NCBI RefSeq assembly: GCF_030253575.1
Contig: NC_080569.1
Coordinates: forward strand, 20,006,001-20,070,000
Source of the DNA: Rhododendron vialii
Lineage: Eukaryota > Streptophyta > Magnoliopsida > Ericales > Ericaceae
Direction: 5' to 3'
Length of the DNA stretch: 64,000 nucleotides
Shown: in pieces, positions 9,855 through 22,381 of the stretch
Numbering within the stretch: the first letter of the stretch is position 1
How the letters are laid out: each line of letters begins with the position of its first letter
Program-made: the position numbers and the translations under genes
Notes under the pieces: generated by a model
Seen by the model: the letters and a program-made list of their open reading frames with translations, nothing else
Told to the model about the DNA's origin: nothing
Database searches by the model: none

Positions 9855-12356
9855 CTATCTGGAGGATCTACCTTTGCTGTTAGTTCTCCTTTGTGCCATG
9901 ACCTTGTTACTACTACTAGGGAACTCAAACTTACTTCCAGAAATCCCTTCTTCACCAATAGTCATTCTTCCCTTCTCTCTTTGTTCTAATTCTTTTCTGC
10001 TCAAATTTTGTTCAGGCTCCCCTATCAGCTTTACTTCCGAGTTGGTTGCCCTACTACGACTTCTCTCGGTCACGTTAGGCATTCTAGTTCTTGTAGTGCC
10101 CTCCTGCGTTTCATGGGACTTTTCATCTGGGCTCACTTTCGACTTGCTTAGATTTTCCTGATCTCCAGTAACTGGTGGAGGTTTACGACTTGTTGATCCA
10201 CTGCCTCTTTCTTGTTCGAAGAAGAGGACTTGAACCACTGTTCTCAAGGGTAGCCGCTCGTTCCTCACTGCGTGGGCACGTACTTCTGGGGATAGCTTTT
10301 GGCAATCTAGAATGCTACAGAGCTGCTTTTTCTCTGGCTTTGCCAAATCAGGATGCGCCTGGTGATCAAGAGAATTATACCATGTTTGCATTTTAATGAA
10401 CAAGAATGGACTTTGTGGAGCTAAAAAAATGTTAAATAATCTCTTGTTTCGCCTATTTTTTGATGTCTTTTAGATATGTCAAACGATGCAAAATTTGCTT
10501 AGGCCAACTTGTTTAGAGATTCCAAACGAAGAATTTGAAACATTCTATCTTATTTTTCTTGTCTGTGTTTCATAGTATTTAACAGTTAGTACCATACCTT
10601 TAGGTAAATGTTAATTGTTTTGTAAAGGTCATCATGGTCAGGCCGAGCGATTTCCGGCAAAGCTTGTGCCAGAGTCACCACTTTAGATACTGGCAAATTG
10701 ACATCTCTTGCGATGACTTGAAGATACGAGTCAATGAGCTTTCCAACCTTCCGAATCAACCTCAAGGATTGGCCGCCCTCTTCTCCAGTATGTTGCCTTC
10801 TCTGTTGCACCAGAAAACTTTGCAACACTCCTCCAACCAAGTCAACATCATAAAAATGCCCGCCGGAAGAAGAGTGTGAAGGAAATAAAAGGTCAGTCAT
10901 TGTTGCCTCCTCAAGCTGCACACAAGATCGCCTAATAAGTTCTCCCTTCGTTACTGGAGACGCCCCCAAAAAATTCGCTATGCTAAGTAGCCTCAGCAAG
11001 AATCCAACAGAAACTGATTCCCTATCTCCCGGAATCATGTTTGCAATGGTCTCGAGGATTCGCTGTTTCTTTTCCACATCTTCAGTTTGAGAAGCTGAAC
11101 TCTCTGGAGGCTGACTCTTTGAAGTGTTTGGTAGCCACCGGCTGGCATACACATGCAATGCTTCACCAATTAGCTGTGGTGACAGAATGTTTGCTGATCT
11201 AACGGCAGTAATAATGCATCGGAACAAGTCTATGTCAAGATCAGATACGTCTTCTGTCCACCAATCCTTCGGCGCAAGTTGGTGCTGTTTTCTAGAATAC
11301 CCCGGTCTAGTGTACGTGTAGGACCATGTCACCTGCAGAGATTCTTCCTTCTTATCAAACAATAATCTTCACAATCTCCACTACGTATACATAATGCTTT
11401 CACAAGTCAAATTGTTTCTAACCTTTGTTGGTGGTGTGAGTATTTTTTCAATGACCGAGTCGATGCACCTCCTTGTGATGCCAAGATTTTCTGACCACTC
11501 GGGTAACTTCCCAGTACTTTGCAGGGCAACAACGACGTCTTTCCAACCTTCTAGAATGCACGAATTGAAGAAGGCCTCGAGTTTTAGCACAAGATTTCCT
11601 TTCTCAACTGATTCAGTCATTCGAAGAAATTTAGCAGCACAAAATGCAGGTACAGTATTGTGCGCGCTGAGATTGATTGTGATCCCGTAGCAAAACTTAG
11701 CACAAAGTTCAAAAGCATCTTCACCTCCAGGAATATCATGAAGCTCCAGAGTAACACTGTTGGAATCTTCAGAATCTGAGCAAATTCTTTGTAAGAGGCC
11801 GCATTTTGGAAGAAGTTGGTGCTGCAACTAGGAATTCCACAATTAACAAGGGTAATGTAATTCCTCTTCAATGAGAAAAATACATGCACACCAAACTCGC
11901 AAAATATAGACCAGAACAGTTGGCCCAGCTGTAGAATAGTGGCTGGAAATTGCGGATCCAAATCCTATGGAAACACATCCGTTATGATTGATTCATTTGG
12001 GGTTTCGGTAGCTAGGTTCTCTTATCGCATGACGAAGCAACAAAATCAAAAATTTGTAAGACTATATTATCGTTGTCTATCTATAATTCACTCAAGCAAG
12101 CAACTTCGTACGTAACTGAATCATTACCTTATGGAGATGGTAAGTGATATTGTTGATTTTTATGATGAGATCACTGGAAACATCTGAAACCACTGTCCTG
12201 CATATCATCGGCACAAGCATTAGATAAAGAATTAGTGCATGTCATCAGCAAACCACCATTTATTATCTTGTCACAACGAATTCCCGCAAAACAGTACCTA
12301 GCAGCCTCTTCTGTATAGAACGTGTCTGGCCTCGTCCCAAGTTTCATAAACTTCAT
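9855..12356 (-). CDS. BTB/POZ and NPH3 domain-containing protein
   Basis: Five coding exons on the minus strand: 12356-12298, 12197-12128, 11821-11423, 11332-10598 and 10358-9855. They join in frame at GT-AG introns and give 588 aa. The start MKFMKLGTRPDTFYTEEAAR is the family N-terminus. A BTB/POZ domain follows (about residues 28-140; SSDLIIKINN, PGGEDAFELCAKFCYGI), then the NPH3 domain (about 180-460; WWTEDVSDLDIDLF, LPVSKVVTLAQALPEIARPD, the DDLYKTINIYLKAHP tyrosine motif, LSPEVRAHAVRNERLPLRTV). The C-terminal ~100 residues are polar and Ser/Arg-rich. Family members are plasma-membrane-associated adaptors for CUL3 ubiquitin ligases, acting in phototropism or auxin transport (NPH3, NPY). 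The best match I recall is Arabidopsis At5g47800, of little-known function. The exact pathway here is inference. Confidence 0.93.
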
Positions 12357-14249
12357 CTTTGTGATTACGTTATTCCGTTAGACAAAAATGTATTTGCCGA
12401 ATTAATTTGGCGAACCGGGACATTCCTCTTCTGGTTATATACCTGAAAAAAGAGAGATAAATTGATATTTGGAACTTTACCCACTGAACAGAGATGTTTT
12501 GATGTAAAAGAAACTACTGAGTGTATGTACATTTGCAACAACAGGCCAACTGACTCAGGTATATAGTTCAATTGTTATAAGATTGAGTTGCCTCAATGTC
12601 CTTCCAATAATATACATATATCGTTGGACTCAAGGTCCCGGAATTAGTCGAGGTGTGCGCAAACTGTCCCGTACATCCGGTTATCAACGAAAATTGTACG
12701 ACTCAAACTCATACAAGAAAATAGATGACACAACAAGCTTGAAGCCCATGGTGCACTTTTATAGGACTAAAAACACCATAGCCTACCAATTGTGATGTAT
12801 ATTGCATACACAGATGCCCTGAAACATTTTTTGAACTTAATCCATGATTGATTAATTGTTTCCATCTTTTAGGAAGGCTGTGTTTGGCTGGAGACTTAGA
12901 GTTGGGCTCATTAGCGTTTAGGGTACGTTTGGCTCGGGCCTTATAAGCCTGATCTGAGGAAGGCCTTCGGGGTGCTGGAAACCACACCTTGGCCTTAGAG
13001 GTCAGCTAAGGCTCGGTACACAGATACGATCCGTGATCACATTTTCCTCCTCCTCCGACTAGTGAAAAATAATAGTAATTAGTAAAAAAAACCCGATCAA
13101 AATACAAAATCCTGGAGTTTTTTATTTCATGTTTTGGCTGACAAAAGTAGTTAATACGTCTTGGACGAGTTTCTTTTTCTTGTTTTTTGTGACTATATAG
13201 CCTGATAAACAAGGGCTAGCTTTAGGCACCAAGCTAGTGCCTAATAAATAACTAGCTAGAGCTTCAAGGAATGGTTATTGATGAAGTTCAACTACTGCAA
13301 CAATGAAGTTGGTCACTAAGGTGCATGAGGGGTTCAGCTTCTCGCAACTCCTTACCCCTTCATCACCCTAATTAAGAAAAGAAAAGAAAAGAAAACCCAG
13401 ACACACAAAATCAGGCTACAAAATACTCTCGTATATACGTAAAACTATTCAATAGTCATGCAGCTCAAAAGCTTAATCTTAGGTTATATATACCTCACAC
13501 TTTCCAAATGTTTTGATTGTGCATGGGACATTACACCTTTATTTGTTGTTTGACGTCCTTTTTGAAAATAGAAATACAAAAATGATGTCTTCTTTATTAA
13601 AAATATATAAAGCATTATCATGTACTATCATTTTTTGGATTTTCACGACCATTTTAAATAAGTACAGTAATTAACATCTATCTTTTAAGCGGTACGAATG
13701 AAGTAAAATAATAATGTTAAAAAATATGTTAATTTTCATCCAAAAATGACACGCCTTCTGAAATACTAGGAACTTAACAAACAATATGATAATGAGGTAC
13801 TGAAGTATTTATGAGGGCCCCAAGTCGAGTACTAATGGACATATCCTTGGACAAGTAAAATATACTACTACTTTCAAACACATATACGCGTACACATGCA
13901 TACTCTCAAAATTGCAGTACTATTACTGACCAACCTCAATGCAGCTGGAAATTAATGCTTTTTTTGCTTTACAGTTTAAAAAGAATTTTTTTTAAAAATT
14001 ACCCTTAGATTCTTCTACTTATAACATTTCTCTCTTTATCTTTCTCCACTTATTATCCCTATTATTTTTCAAAAACCAATCCAAACAAGACATAAGTAAT
14101 TAAAAAAGAGGAAAAAGATTGGAGTTACTCGAAATGATCGAGTTTCGGGGAGGGAGGGAGCAACCAATTAAAGTGGAGGCAGCTGGAAGCTTTATGCATC
14201 ATCACCACTGATTCAATGAAAATAGTACGCACTGTAACTCACTTGAGAG

Positions 14250-14300
14250 ACTCTATATATAGCCGGTGGTCCAGGCTTTAACAGAGATAGAGAAAAAACA
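14250..14300 (+). promoter_or_regulatory. possible orphan core promoter
   Basis: CTATATATAG at about 14253 is a textbook plant TATA box, with a plausible initiation zone (CTTTAACAGAG) about 25-30 bp downstream. No downstream coding region was found, so it may be chance, or it may drive a non-coding RNA. Confidence 0.25.
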
Positions 14301-15582
14301 CAACCAAAGTGCATGCCGATCGATATGAAACAGTATCAAGTACACTTTTCATCTGATCAAGTACAAGTCACCAGCAGCTGCATGGCCTAGTTATATTTTG
14401 TTTGAAAAATTGGAAACAAACGTAGTACAATTGCTAGCAAAAGCTTAATTACTAGCTAGAGCTAGAGATCGAGAGCTTATACTACAAAACAAAAGTAGTA
14501 ATTGGGTCATAAAATTAATTACCAGGGCCGGCCGGACTTATTATATATTGGGATCGGAGTACTTGTATTTTGCTTTGCTTAATTATATATGTAAGCTAGT
14601 GAAGTGCCCTACTATATTGCAGCATATCACGCGTGCAAAAAAAAAAAACAAGGAAAATATATCTCTTATTATTACTGGAGTATTAATATATATACCCCAA
14701 CTTTTGTTGTATGGTTGATTTTGAATTACTCGGTCGTGGAGAAATATCTTAATTTTAAGAATAAAGTCATTATTAGAACATCCAATAGCATAAATGAATT
14801 CACAATAGCATTAATTGTTGTATCTCTTCAAAAACTTGCAGTAGTAGTGAGTACATGTGGTTGCATGTCTGAATTCTCAACATAAACCCAGAAACAAAGC
14901 TATAACGAGATAATTTGGAAGCATGTTCTTAATTAGTTGGGGTTAGGTTGGTTATGAGTGGCAAACAACAATAGTACTCCTGTTTTTGTTTTTATCACTC
15001 AAGTGTCCATAACAGTTAACGCACACATCGACTAATTCTAAAGACTAATCCTACAATAGTACTTTACAAATTACCACGACACACTAGCAATTTTCCCCAT
15101 AGCAAATCACATCACCCCAATTTTCCTTCCATGCTAACATATTGAACTAATAATAATTTCTGACCGTACTGGACTAAATTTTAGCAAACAGAAAAAAAAA
15201 AAAAAACCCTCGAAAAATACAGGAATAAGAAAACATACCAGGAAATTCAAAAAGGTTGATTGAATTTAAATTGTTTGAAGCACTTCAATCTCAACATGAG
15301 AACTTGGATCCTCTCTACAGTAGCAACTCCATTTGCGGACTGATGAATCTGAAGAAGCCGACTATTTATCCGCACTTGAATCAAGGAGCTAGAAACATAA
15401 ACCATGACATACAGTGGTACCATATATCAGATCACAGACAGAATATCTAGCTGCTTCATGCATGCAATGATGGAGAGAGAGAGAGGCGTGCATTAATGGT
15501 GTCTCTTAGGCATGAGTGCAAAAAAACTGTTTGGTGAGGCGTACTAGATTGAGTATCTCTAATTAGTCTGCCCACTGACTGG

Positions 15583-15583
15583 G

Positions 15584-15610
<27 letters not shown>
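15583..15610 (+). repeat. (GA)n microsatellite
   Basis: About 14 GA units in otherwise gene-free DNA. Confidence 0.85.
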
Positions 15611-15616
<6 letters not shown>

Positions 15617-17237
15617 GAGGCCGCTGTGGGTTTAGTCAACATGGTAATGTATCAAAAGAACAAAATGATTAAACTGATTGAAAAGAGCAGAAAAAAGGAG
15701 TAGTTTATTGAGATCGAGGGTGGAAACTGGGAGTCTATTCATTTTTCTATTCTACTTGCACCAAAGGGAGCTAGCTACCAGTAGAATTTTGGGGGTTGGT
15801 CTATGATTGAATTGAAGTCACTCAAACGGGAGAAGAAATACCCATGCAAGAGGAGGTGGACAACTGGGGAAAGCAAAATAGTACCCCGATATACATGTGC
15901 TCGGAATTGTTAAATGAATGTGCATTATCACACTTGCATTAAAAGATTGCAGATACGTGTACACAGTATCCAAATTTGTGGTGGACATGTTGATTAAAAA
16001 AAATATGTGATGGACATATGTGTAGCAGTGCTCCTAGAGGAATGCACACTTTGCAAAATCTCCATTTGGTTTTACACATACAAATTTATTACTTATTTCT
16101 AAAAATTTCATATATTTTTGAAATTTGGCCGGGTAAATTCGAAGTAGACAAAAGATTTCAATTTATATTCAACCAAAAACTTAAACTATTTACAGTATAC
16201 CCTCTAACTTAAACTATCAAAATTTAAGTAAAACACTAAAAATTCATCTCCTATGACATTATCTATAACCTACTCTTTTTGAGTTTTACCACTCTTTTGA
16301 ACCAAATGAGGGGGAGACCAAAAATCCAAGCCCTTTTTTTTAACACCTCTTTCCACTTTCTTATTATTATTTACAAATGTGGCATGCATTTCGACCTAAA
16401 TTATTTTGGAGAAAAAAACATAAGAAAATGCTTGATTCGAGTGACAATAAGGGTTAATTTGGCATTGGAAAAGGCGTATCCAAATGGAGCTTTGCTCTGA
16501 CTCTAAAGGATTTGTATATGTAAACGGTGGAAATGGTTCACCAAAATTATTCCACGTGCGTGCAGATTGGTTCAGAGATTTGAGTTATGGAAAAAAGTAA
16601 ATTAAATTTGGGTAGCTAGGTGGGACCAATTCGAAAGCTAAGAAGAAGGATATCCCTCTCTATTAATTTCAATCCTCATCATTCATGCCCCCCACTAAGG
16701 AAATGGAGCAACATAGATGGATCTTTCTCATTTTTCTTCTTCCTTTCACTGATGGTATATGCTCAGGCTTTTCATAGTAAAAGTCATCACACTGGCCCCA
16801 TCAAACGGTTGTTCACGCTTGCTTTGAAATTTTCAATATTGTCGATCGGCTCGCGTGTGTCTATTTGCGTACCGTTTGATTCGTCGCCTCCTCCTCCTCC
16901 TCCTGTCTGATTAGTTTGATGGGACCGGTCGGGGGTTTGACACACATAGATGATAGATGGTATTGGGGCTAAATTGCCCCTGTTGGTTGTTTTGGAGGCC
17001 AAACACAGACAACCATCTCTCTCTCTCTTGGACTTGGGTGTCTGTTTTCATATCCTGCAACTTTTGTGTGCCTATTACTGATTCTAATCCTGACCGAGTC
17101 TGGTGTGCTTTCTGTCTCATCACTTGTGTAATGATGATCAATATAGTACAGTATTAGTTTGTTTATTAATTACTCCAGTAGTCAAGAGTACTTTAAAGAA
17201 CCGTAGTGGAGTATATATGAACTAAATTATGGACGTT

Positions 17238-17348
17238 GATTTTGTCACTTTTTTTTTTTTGTTAACGTCACTCTTTTGGAAGTTTATTTTTATACCTAAA
17301 ATATACTTGCAGGTGAGTGGTGTTAATAAAAAAGAGAGTAACAAAATC
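17238..17348. mobile_element. foldback MITE, GATTTTGTCACT family
   Basis: Terminal repeats GATTTTGTCACT and AGTAACAAAATC are inverted copies with one mismatch. Just inside, GTTAACGTCACTC pairs imperfectly with GAGTGGTGTTAA. The element at 45746-45853 has the same ends and internal order, so the two are members of one family. No clear target duplication. Confidence 0.6.
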
Positions 17349-18074
17349 ATATCCCTAAATTATTTGAATCTTCGATGCTGGTACAGTCTATCAGATTAGC
17401 AGCCCTTGGAAATTGGAACACCGCCTAGCTATTAGTAATAGGTTCTAGCTCGATCACTTCGTGTCAATAGGCTCTCGCTTCATGTTGGTTCTTAATTGAC
17501 TCGTCACGTTTGTTATGGTCAATATTGGACCATACCAGCTGATTAAGCTGATCTTTAAAAGTTTTTTACCGTAAAAGTGAAATTTGAAAATTCATCAATG
17601 CTAGATGCTATATAAACTTGATTCCTGCCTTCCACGGATCATTTGGATATATATACATATACACTTTCTGCAACACGACTTGATTATATATCATCTTTTT
17701 GTGTGTGTACCGATGGAACTCATATTTAAAGCATTAAGCTGGGCCTTAGACAAGATGAGCGGTCTCATACCACGAAAAAATTAAAGCCGCTTGAAGGGGA
17801 AAGAATTTGCCTACCATCATCGTCATCCTCTTCTCTCTTTTCTCCTCCATGGTTTAGAAGCTTTTTTATTTAAAAAAAAATAACATCCTACTACAGCTTT
17901 TTCCAAAAGCAAGATTCTCCCAATTTTAGGCTAATTCAATCATAGTCATGACAAGGTGCTGATGACTTATGCCCGTGATGATGACGATCTTGGCACACTG
18001 ATACTTTGGCGATCATCATGTTTATATAATTGCTCAATACCTTCTTTTTGAGTTTCTAAATTAGATTTTGTTAT

Positions 18075-18198
18075 GGGAAATGATATTAGCACTCCAAAAA
18101 TTGATGCAGACACTCCAAAATCAGTATAACTCCAAAGCCATTTTCCTTTGTTTTTGAGAGTGTCTGCATCAATTTTTGAAGTGCCAATATCATTTCCC
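18075..18198. mobile_element. 124-bp foldback MITE with perfect 8-bp target duplication
   Basis: Arms of about 40 bp are inverted copies with two or three mismatches. Each begins GGGAAATGATATT and contains AAAAATTGATGCAGACACTC. TTTGTTAT is present at both borders (18067-18074 and 18199-18206). The short loop between the arms would allow a near-perfect hairpin RNA. An 8-bp duplication fits a hAT- or Mutator-type origin. Confidence 0.9.
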
Positions 18199-18206
18199 TT
18201 TGTTAT

Positions 18207-20895
18207 TCGCATCAATTATCACAACATATATTGTTACGGATAACCATGTGTCTCTGGGGAAGGTTTTAATGATCCGGCGAAGTTTACGTTAAGGCTAGCT
18301 TCTCTTATTTGTCATCTTTAATTAATGATTTTCTTTCAACTTTTGATAGAGGGTGGTCTTATTTTTGGTTTGTCTCGATTTAAGAAATAGAAAAAGTAAC
18401 TAAAGAATTATCAAGATGTTTGAAAAAGTGAGCTAACGAAAAAAGTACTACACTAAAAAGCTTAGTGAAACTAACTAAACAAGGTGATTGTCTATGTCTC
18501 TATGATATAAAATGAAGTTGTCATACGTGGTTACAATTTAACGGACCAATACTAACCAGACAACCAACATCACAATTATATCGAAATCTTAGCAAAGTTA
18601 TTTTCTGTAAAAAAAACTCCCCATCCTATACCCCTAAGCCTGTTGAAGATGGTAACTAATAAATAGGCTTTCTACATGCATGTACTAGGTAAAAGCTAGA
18701 TATATAGGAGTAACAACAATAAGCCTTTTTCACTATAGTACTCAACCTCCATTTGGATGTTAGTAGAAAATTGGAAGCTGGATCGAACTCCCAACGAGAG
18801 GGAGCCCAGAGATGCCCACAAAGGCTAGCCACTAATCAGCTTTTTTATTGCCAAAAAAACAAACCAACAAAAGTTTCACAACGACAATGATTAATTCCAT
18901 GACATCCTAAAAAGCTAGGCGTAGGTCTACCCATGTCATGTAGTACTACATGTTTCAGTGCCGACTGGCTAGGCAATAGGCATAGGTGGTTGAGAAAACT
19001 GGCCATAGATTTTTACACCCTCTTTATCAGATACTACAGGAAGACGTACAAAAAAGGTGAAGCCCAAGAGAGAGAGAGAGAGAGAGAGAGAGGAGATAAT
19101 GGAAAAAATGAGAGGGTCGAAAGGTAAATAAAAAAACAGAAGGTTGCCCCTCTTTAGTAGCCCACCACGTTTGGGCACGTTGTTAGTGCCACCCCATTGC
19201 CCATATCCAAGACACACAAAACGGGTGCGTGAGCGAGAAGCGTGCAAATGTCTTTCAAGAACATTTTAAATGATTAAAATTTGTGAGAGCAAGAATTGAG
19301 AATGTGAGTGAAAGTATGAGCACAGAACAATGATCGAGAATGCGTGTAAAGGCCAAGCTGAAGAATTATGTAACTAAGCCCCGTACCCATGATATCTGTG
19401 AATCTCTCAATTTGCCCAGTGACACACTAACTGACACACTACTATTGTGGTGGGGGCGGGGTGGGGTTCGCATGTCATCAAGTGCTGGAATATCCCCCCA
19501 TTACTTATTAATGTCTGCTCGAAATCTCTGGCACTTTTACTACCATAGAAAATTTTCAACCCTTTGTAACAAAGAAATACTACAAAAGAAAATGATCAGG
19601 AAGAAGAAAAAGAAGAAGAAATGAGGTCACTGCCTTCGATCAGGAATACTACTTTGCTTGAGAAAAATAAAAGGAGAACAGTTTAGAAATGATCAGCTTT
19701 TTTTTCAATATTTCTATTCCAGTACCAGTATAGTGAATTTCTTTCCTTATTTTTTTTTCTTTCTACTGGGTCATTTTCTGAGTATTTCTAAGTTAGACCG
19801 TGGGTTAGGCATTTTTTAGTGCAGTAACACAAATACTATACCAATGACTCAGTAATGAAAACTCGGTTTTGGCTGGAAATAAAGGTCCAGGTTCGAGTTT
19901 TCACAACCCTTTATTGGGTCCCGACGTGGTGGGACCTTAACTTTGATCCCGACGTATGTGCAGTGGAGATAGTGGTGTGGCGTGACGGGACAATACTCCC
20001 AGGCGGAGGTTAACAAGAAAACTAATTCCCAGCCGGGATAGATTCCCTCACAGAAATGCCATGAAGATAAAATCAATTCCAGTTTCAGGTACACTATTGC
20101 TTGGTCTCAAACCGAACAAATGCGGTACTATTGCGTATTTCTAGATCATGCACTAGTTAGATGTTCAGGCTATCCATTCTATGCGTGTGATACTAGCAAA
20201 TTTCTAACTTGTAGGATCCACTAGTGGAATGTAGCAGCCAAACATTTTCAGGTTTTATTTGTATTCTCTCTATTATTAATCCGCATTCCAAATGCTCGAG
20301 AAGTTGTTATTCCTTTCCAGATTCATCAGCCGATTAATAAGTAGTTCCTTGACAAGCGAATCCAGAAAGCAGGAAATAAAACAATACTAATACCAACCTT
20401 CTAGGCCTTGTTGAGTAGTTTTGGAATCTCTTGGACGGCTGTGCGCGTTTTCGGAAAACCATGCCTTAGAGCTACCCCACAAACTACGTGACTCCAGAAA
20501 CACTATGCTCACAGTATGGTTGCAACTTGCAAGGGTGTACCTGTTCAACTAACCACAAAACACTCTCTCTCTCTCTCTCTCTGCATGTGTGTGTGCAGGT
20601 AATGCCTTGAGACAAGCGCTTTTACTGTAACTAACTGCATGATAATTCCCTGCCCCCTCTGTAGCTGAACTGATAAGAATGGAAAAAGAATTAGTATCAA
20701 ACTTCTACTTCCATGCCATTGTTTTGTTCTGTTTATCATAAGCTTAGATGATGCATTTAATGACTCTAAAGACGGCTTCGTTCGACCGAGATGTTATAAG
20801 TTTCTTGATTGTTTATTCATACATTCATCATCTTCAAGCCACCATCTGATCACTAACTCACTTGAAAACTAGGTTTCCGTACAAAGCTCAAAACC
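18207..20895. other. gene-free region upstream of the bZIP-like locus
   Basis: A GA microsatellite (about 19070-19092), an AAG-rich tract (about 19600) and a CT microsatellite (about 20562-20582) are visible. No exons or RNA genes were recognised. The last few hundred bases would contain any promoter of the locus at 20896. Confidence 0.5.
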
Positions 20896-22381
20896 ATGGA
20901 CCCACCTTGTCCAGACGATGAAACTGATTCAGGATTTCAGCAATTCATTTGGGACCAGTTTGAGAGGATTCAACATGATTTTGAAGAGTTTACAAATGGA
21001 ATCCTGCCAAATGTGGAAGACTCAAGCGATCCATATTTCACAAACATAAATGAAGCAAATTCTAGGCTTCCGGAAGTCACCAACCACCAGTTGGCTAACC
21101 TTCTAGAGAATTTTGATGAATTTGAAAAGACAATGATTCCTCCATATGAGATGAATCCCACAAGTGCTCGGGACTTCAGTGAACAGAACTACGGAGGAGA
21201 GAATCAAGAAAGTTATAAGGTAACCCAGAATGGAACAGAGAAAGAACAGCAGTTAGTAACGGAAGGTACTGGTGATTCCAATAAGAATATGAACATCACA
21301 GGTTGCACGAGTCATGGTGGTACTAGTGGTGATAGCCAAGCGGGTAGCCCATTTCAGACATTGGCAAATGGGACAACTTATGGAGGCGCCTGTGGTGGGG
21401 GAGGAGACCGTGATGGTGCCGCTGGTGGTGGAGTGGCAAGATCTTTCATGAAATGTGGATTTTTTGTCCAATGTTACGACAGAGTGAACATTTGGCGATG
21501 GATGGGCGGGAGGGCAAGGGTCACAGCCAAGACTCGGCAAAGGAGGAAGAAAAAATATAGAAGGGTTTATGAGACTGAAGCAATGACCGCCCTCAGACTT
21601 CGACGTCAAAAGATCAACAATATAGCAACAGCTGCCCTCAGACTTCAACGTGAAAAGATCAACAACAGAGCAACAGCTGCACGATCCTTTGAACAGAAAC
21701 AGGTGACTTCCCAACAGCTTCAGACCATTTTATTCTTATTATATTGCCCTAATTGTGGTAACTCTAGACACATTATTAAAAGCTAAAGATTATAATCCCA
21801 AACATAGAAGGCACCTAAGTAACATAACTGTTAACTTCCTAGTGTTTTGGCAGTTAAAAACTTATTGTCAAATAACATATTAGAATTTGCTAGTCCAAAG
21901 CTTGTACTCAATGAACATATTCTAGCATTGTGAGCTACTATGCTTGTTCCTTAATTGACAGGAAGATGGAGTCCCCGTTAAACAACAGACTCAAACAATT
22001 TCTCACCAGGCTTATGATGTCCAGCTACAGGAACAGATTCAGAAGCTTACCAAGTAGAATGCTTATCGCAACAAGATGCTTACGGTAGGTTTGCCTTGCA
22101 TGTTGTTCCATTTACTTTAGCAGGACTATTGAATAGAAATGTCTAGGTTTCACTACAGTACCATAAAATTGCTCAATGCACTATTGACCTGTTTCCTTGG
22201 TTTTCATCTCTTATAGGTTCAGGAAGGTACGATGGCGGTAGATATACCTCAAAACACCCTAAGGAAGACCATATCAGGACCTATGTCGAACTCAGGTCAA
22301 TTTGCAGAAACAATTAAATGTCTAGTGACAAACCTGAAAGAAATCACTCTTGCAACAAAAATAGTCAATGATGTAATGTAA
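20896..22381 (+). pseudogene. decayed group A (ABF/AREB-like) bZIP gene
   Basis: Exon 1, 20896-21702, encodes about 269 residues. It is acidic at first, Gly-rich in the middle (SHGGTSGD..GGGGDRDG), then has a basic stretch with a 45-bp duplication (two copies of a unit containing KINN). Its end, REKINNRATAARSFEQKQ followed by GTGACT, resembles the group A basic region KNRESAARSRERKQ at its usual intron position. Exon 2 (from 22010, or from 21962 with a longer acceptor) reads AYDVQLQEQIQKLTK, then TAG at 22055-22057 where the family has Glu, then NAYRNKMLT to 22084. Exon 3, from 22217, contains IPQNTLRKTISGPM, like the LRRTxTGPF tail of the family. The invariant Arg nine residues after Asn is Phe. 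I infer a pseudogene; a truncated expressed protein is possible. The bZIP link rests on motif resemblance only. Confidence 0.55.

Larger units (their letters stand above)
12357..17237. other. long gene-free region
   Basis: No exon with a recognisable domain and no tRNA or known conserved miRNA sequence was seen on either strand. It holds AT-rich DNA, an AAAAG-type simple repeat (about 13375-13396), a GA microsatellite, a possible orphan promoter at about 14255 and short spurious open frames. The left few hundred bases would contain the NPH3 promoter. Confidence 0.5.

Noticed and set aside
15723..15840. Possible miR159/319-like hairpin, suggested by a GGGAGCT motif
   Set aside because: The mature miRNA sequence does not match and no complementary arm of suitable length is present.
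21253..21714. 153-codon minus-strand frame inside the bZIP-like exon
   Set aside because: Antisense of the Gly-rich and basic-region coding sequence; no independent signature.
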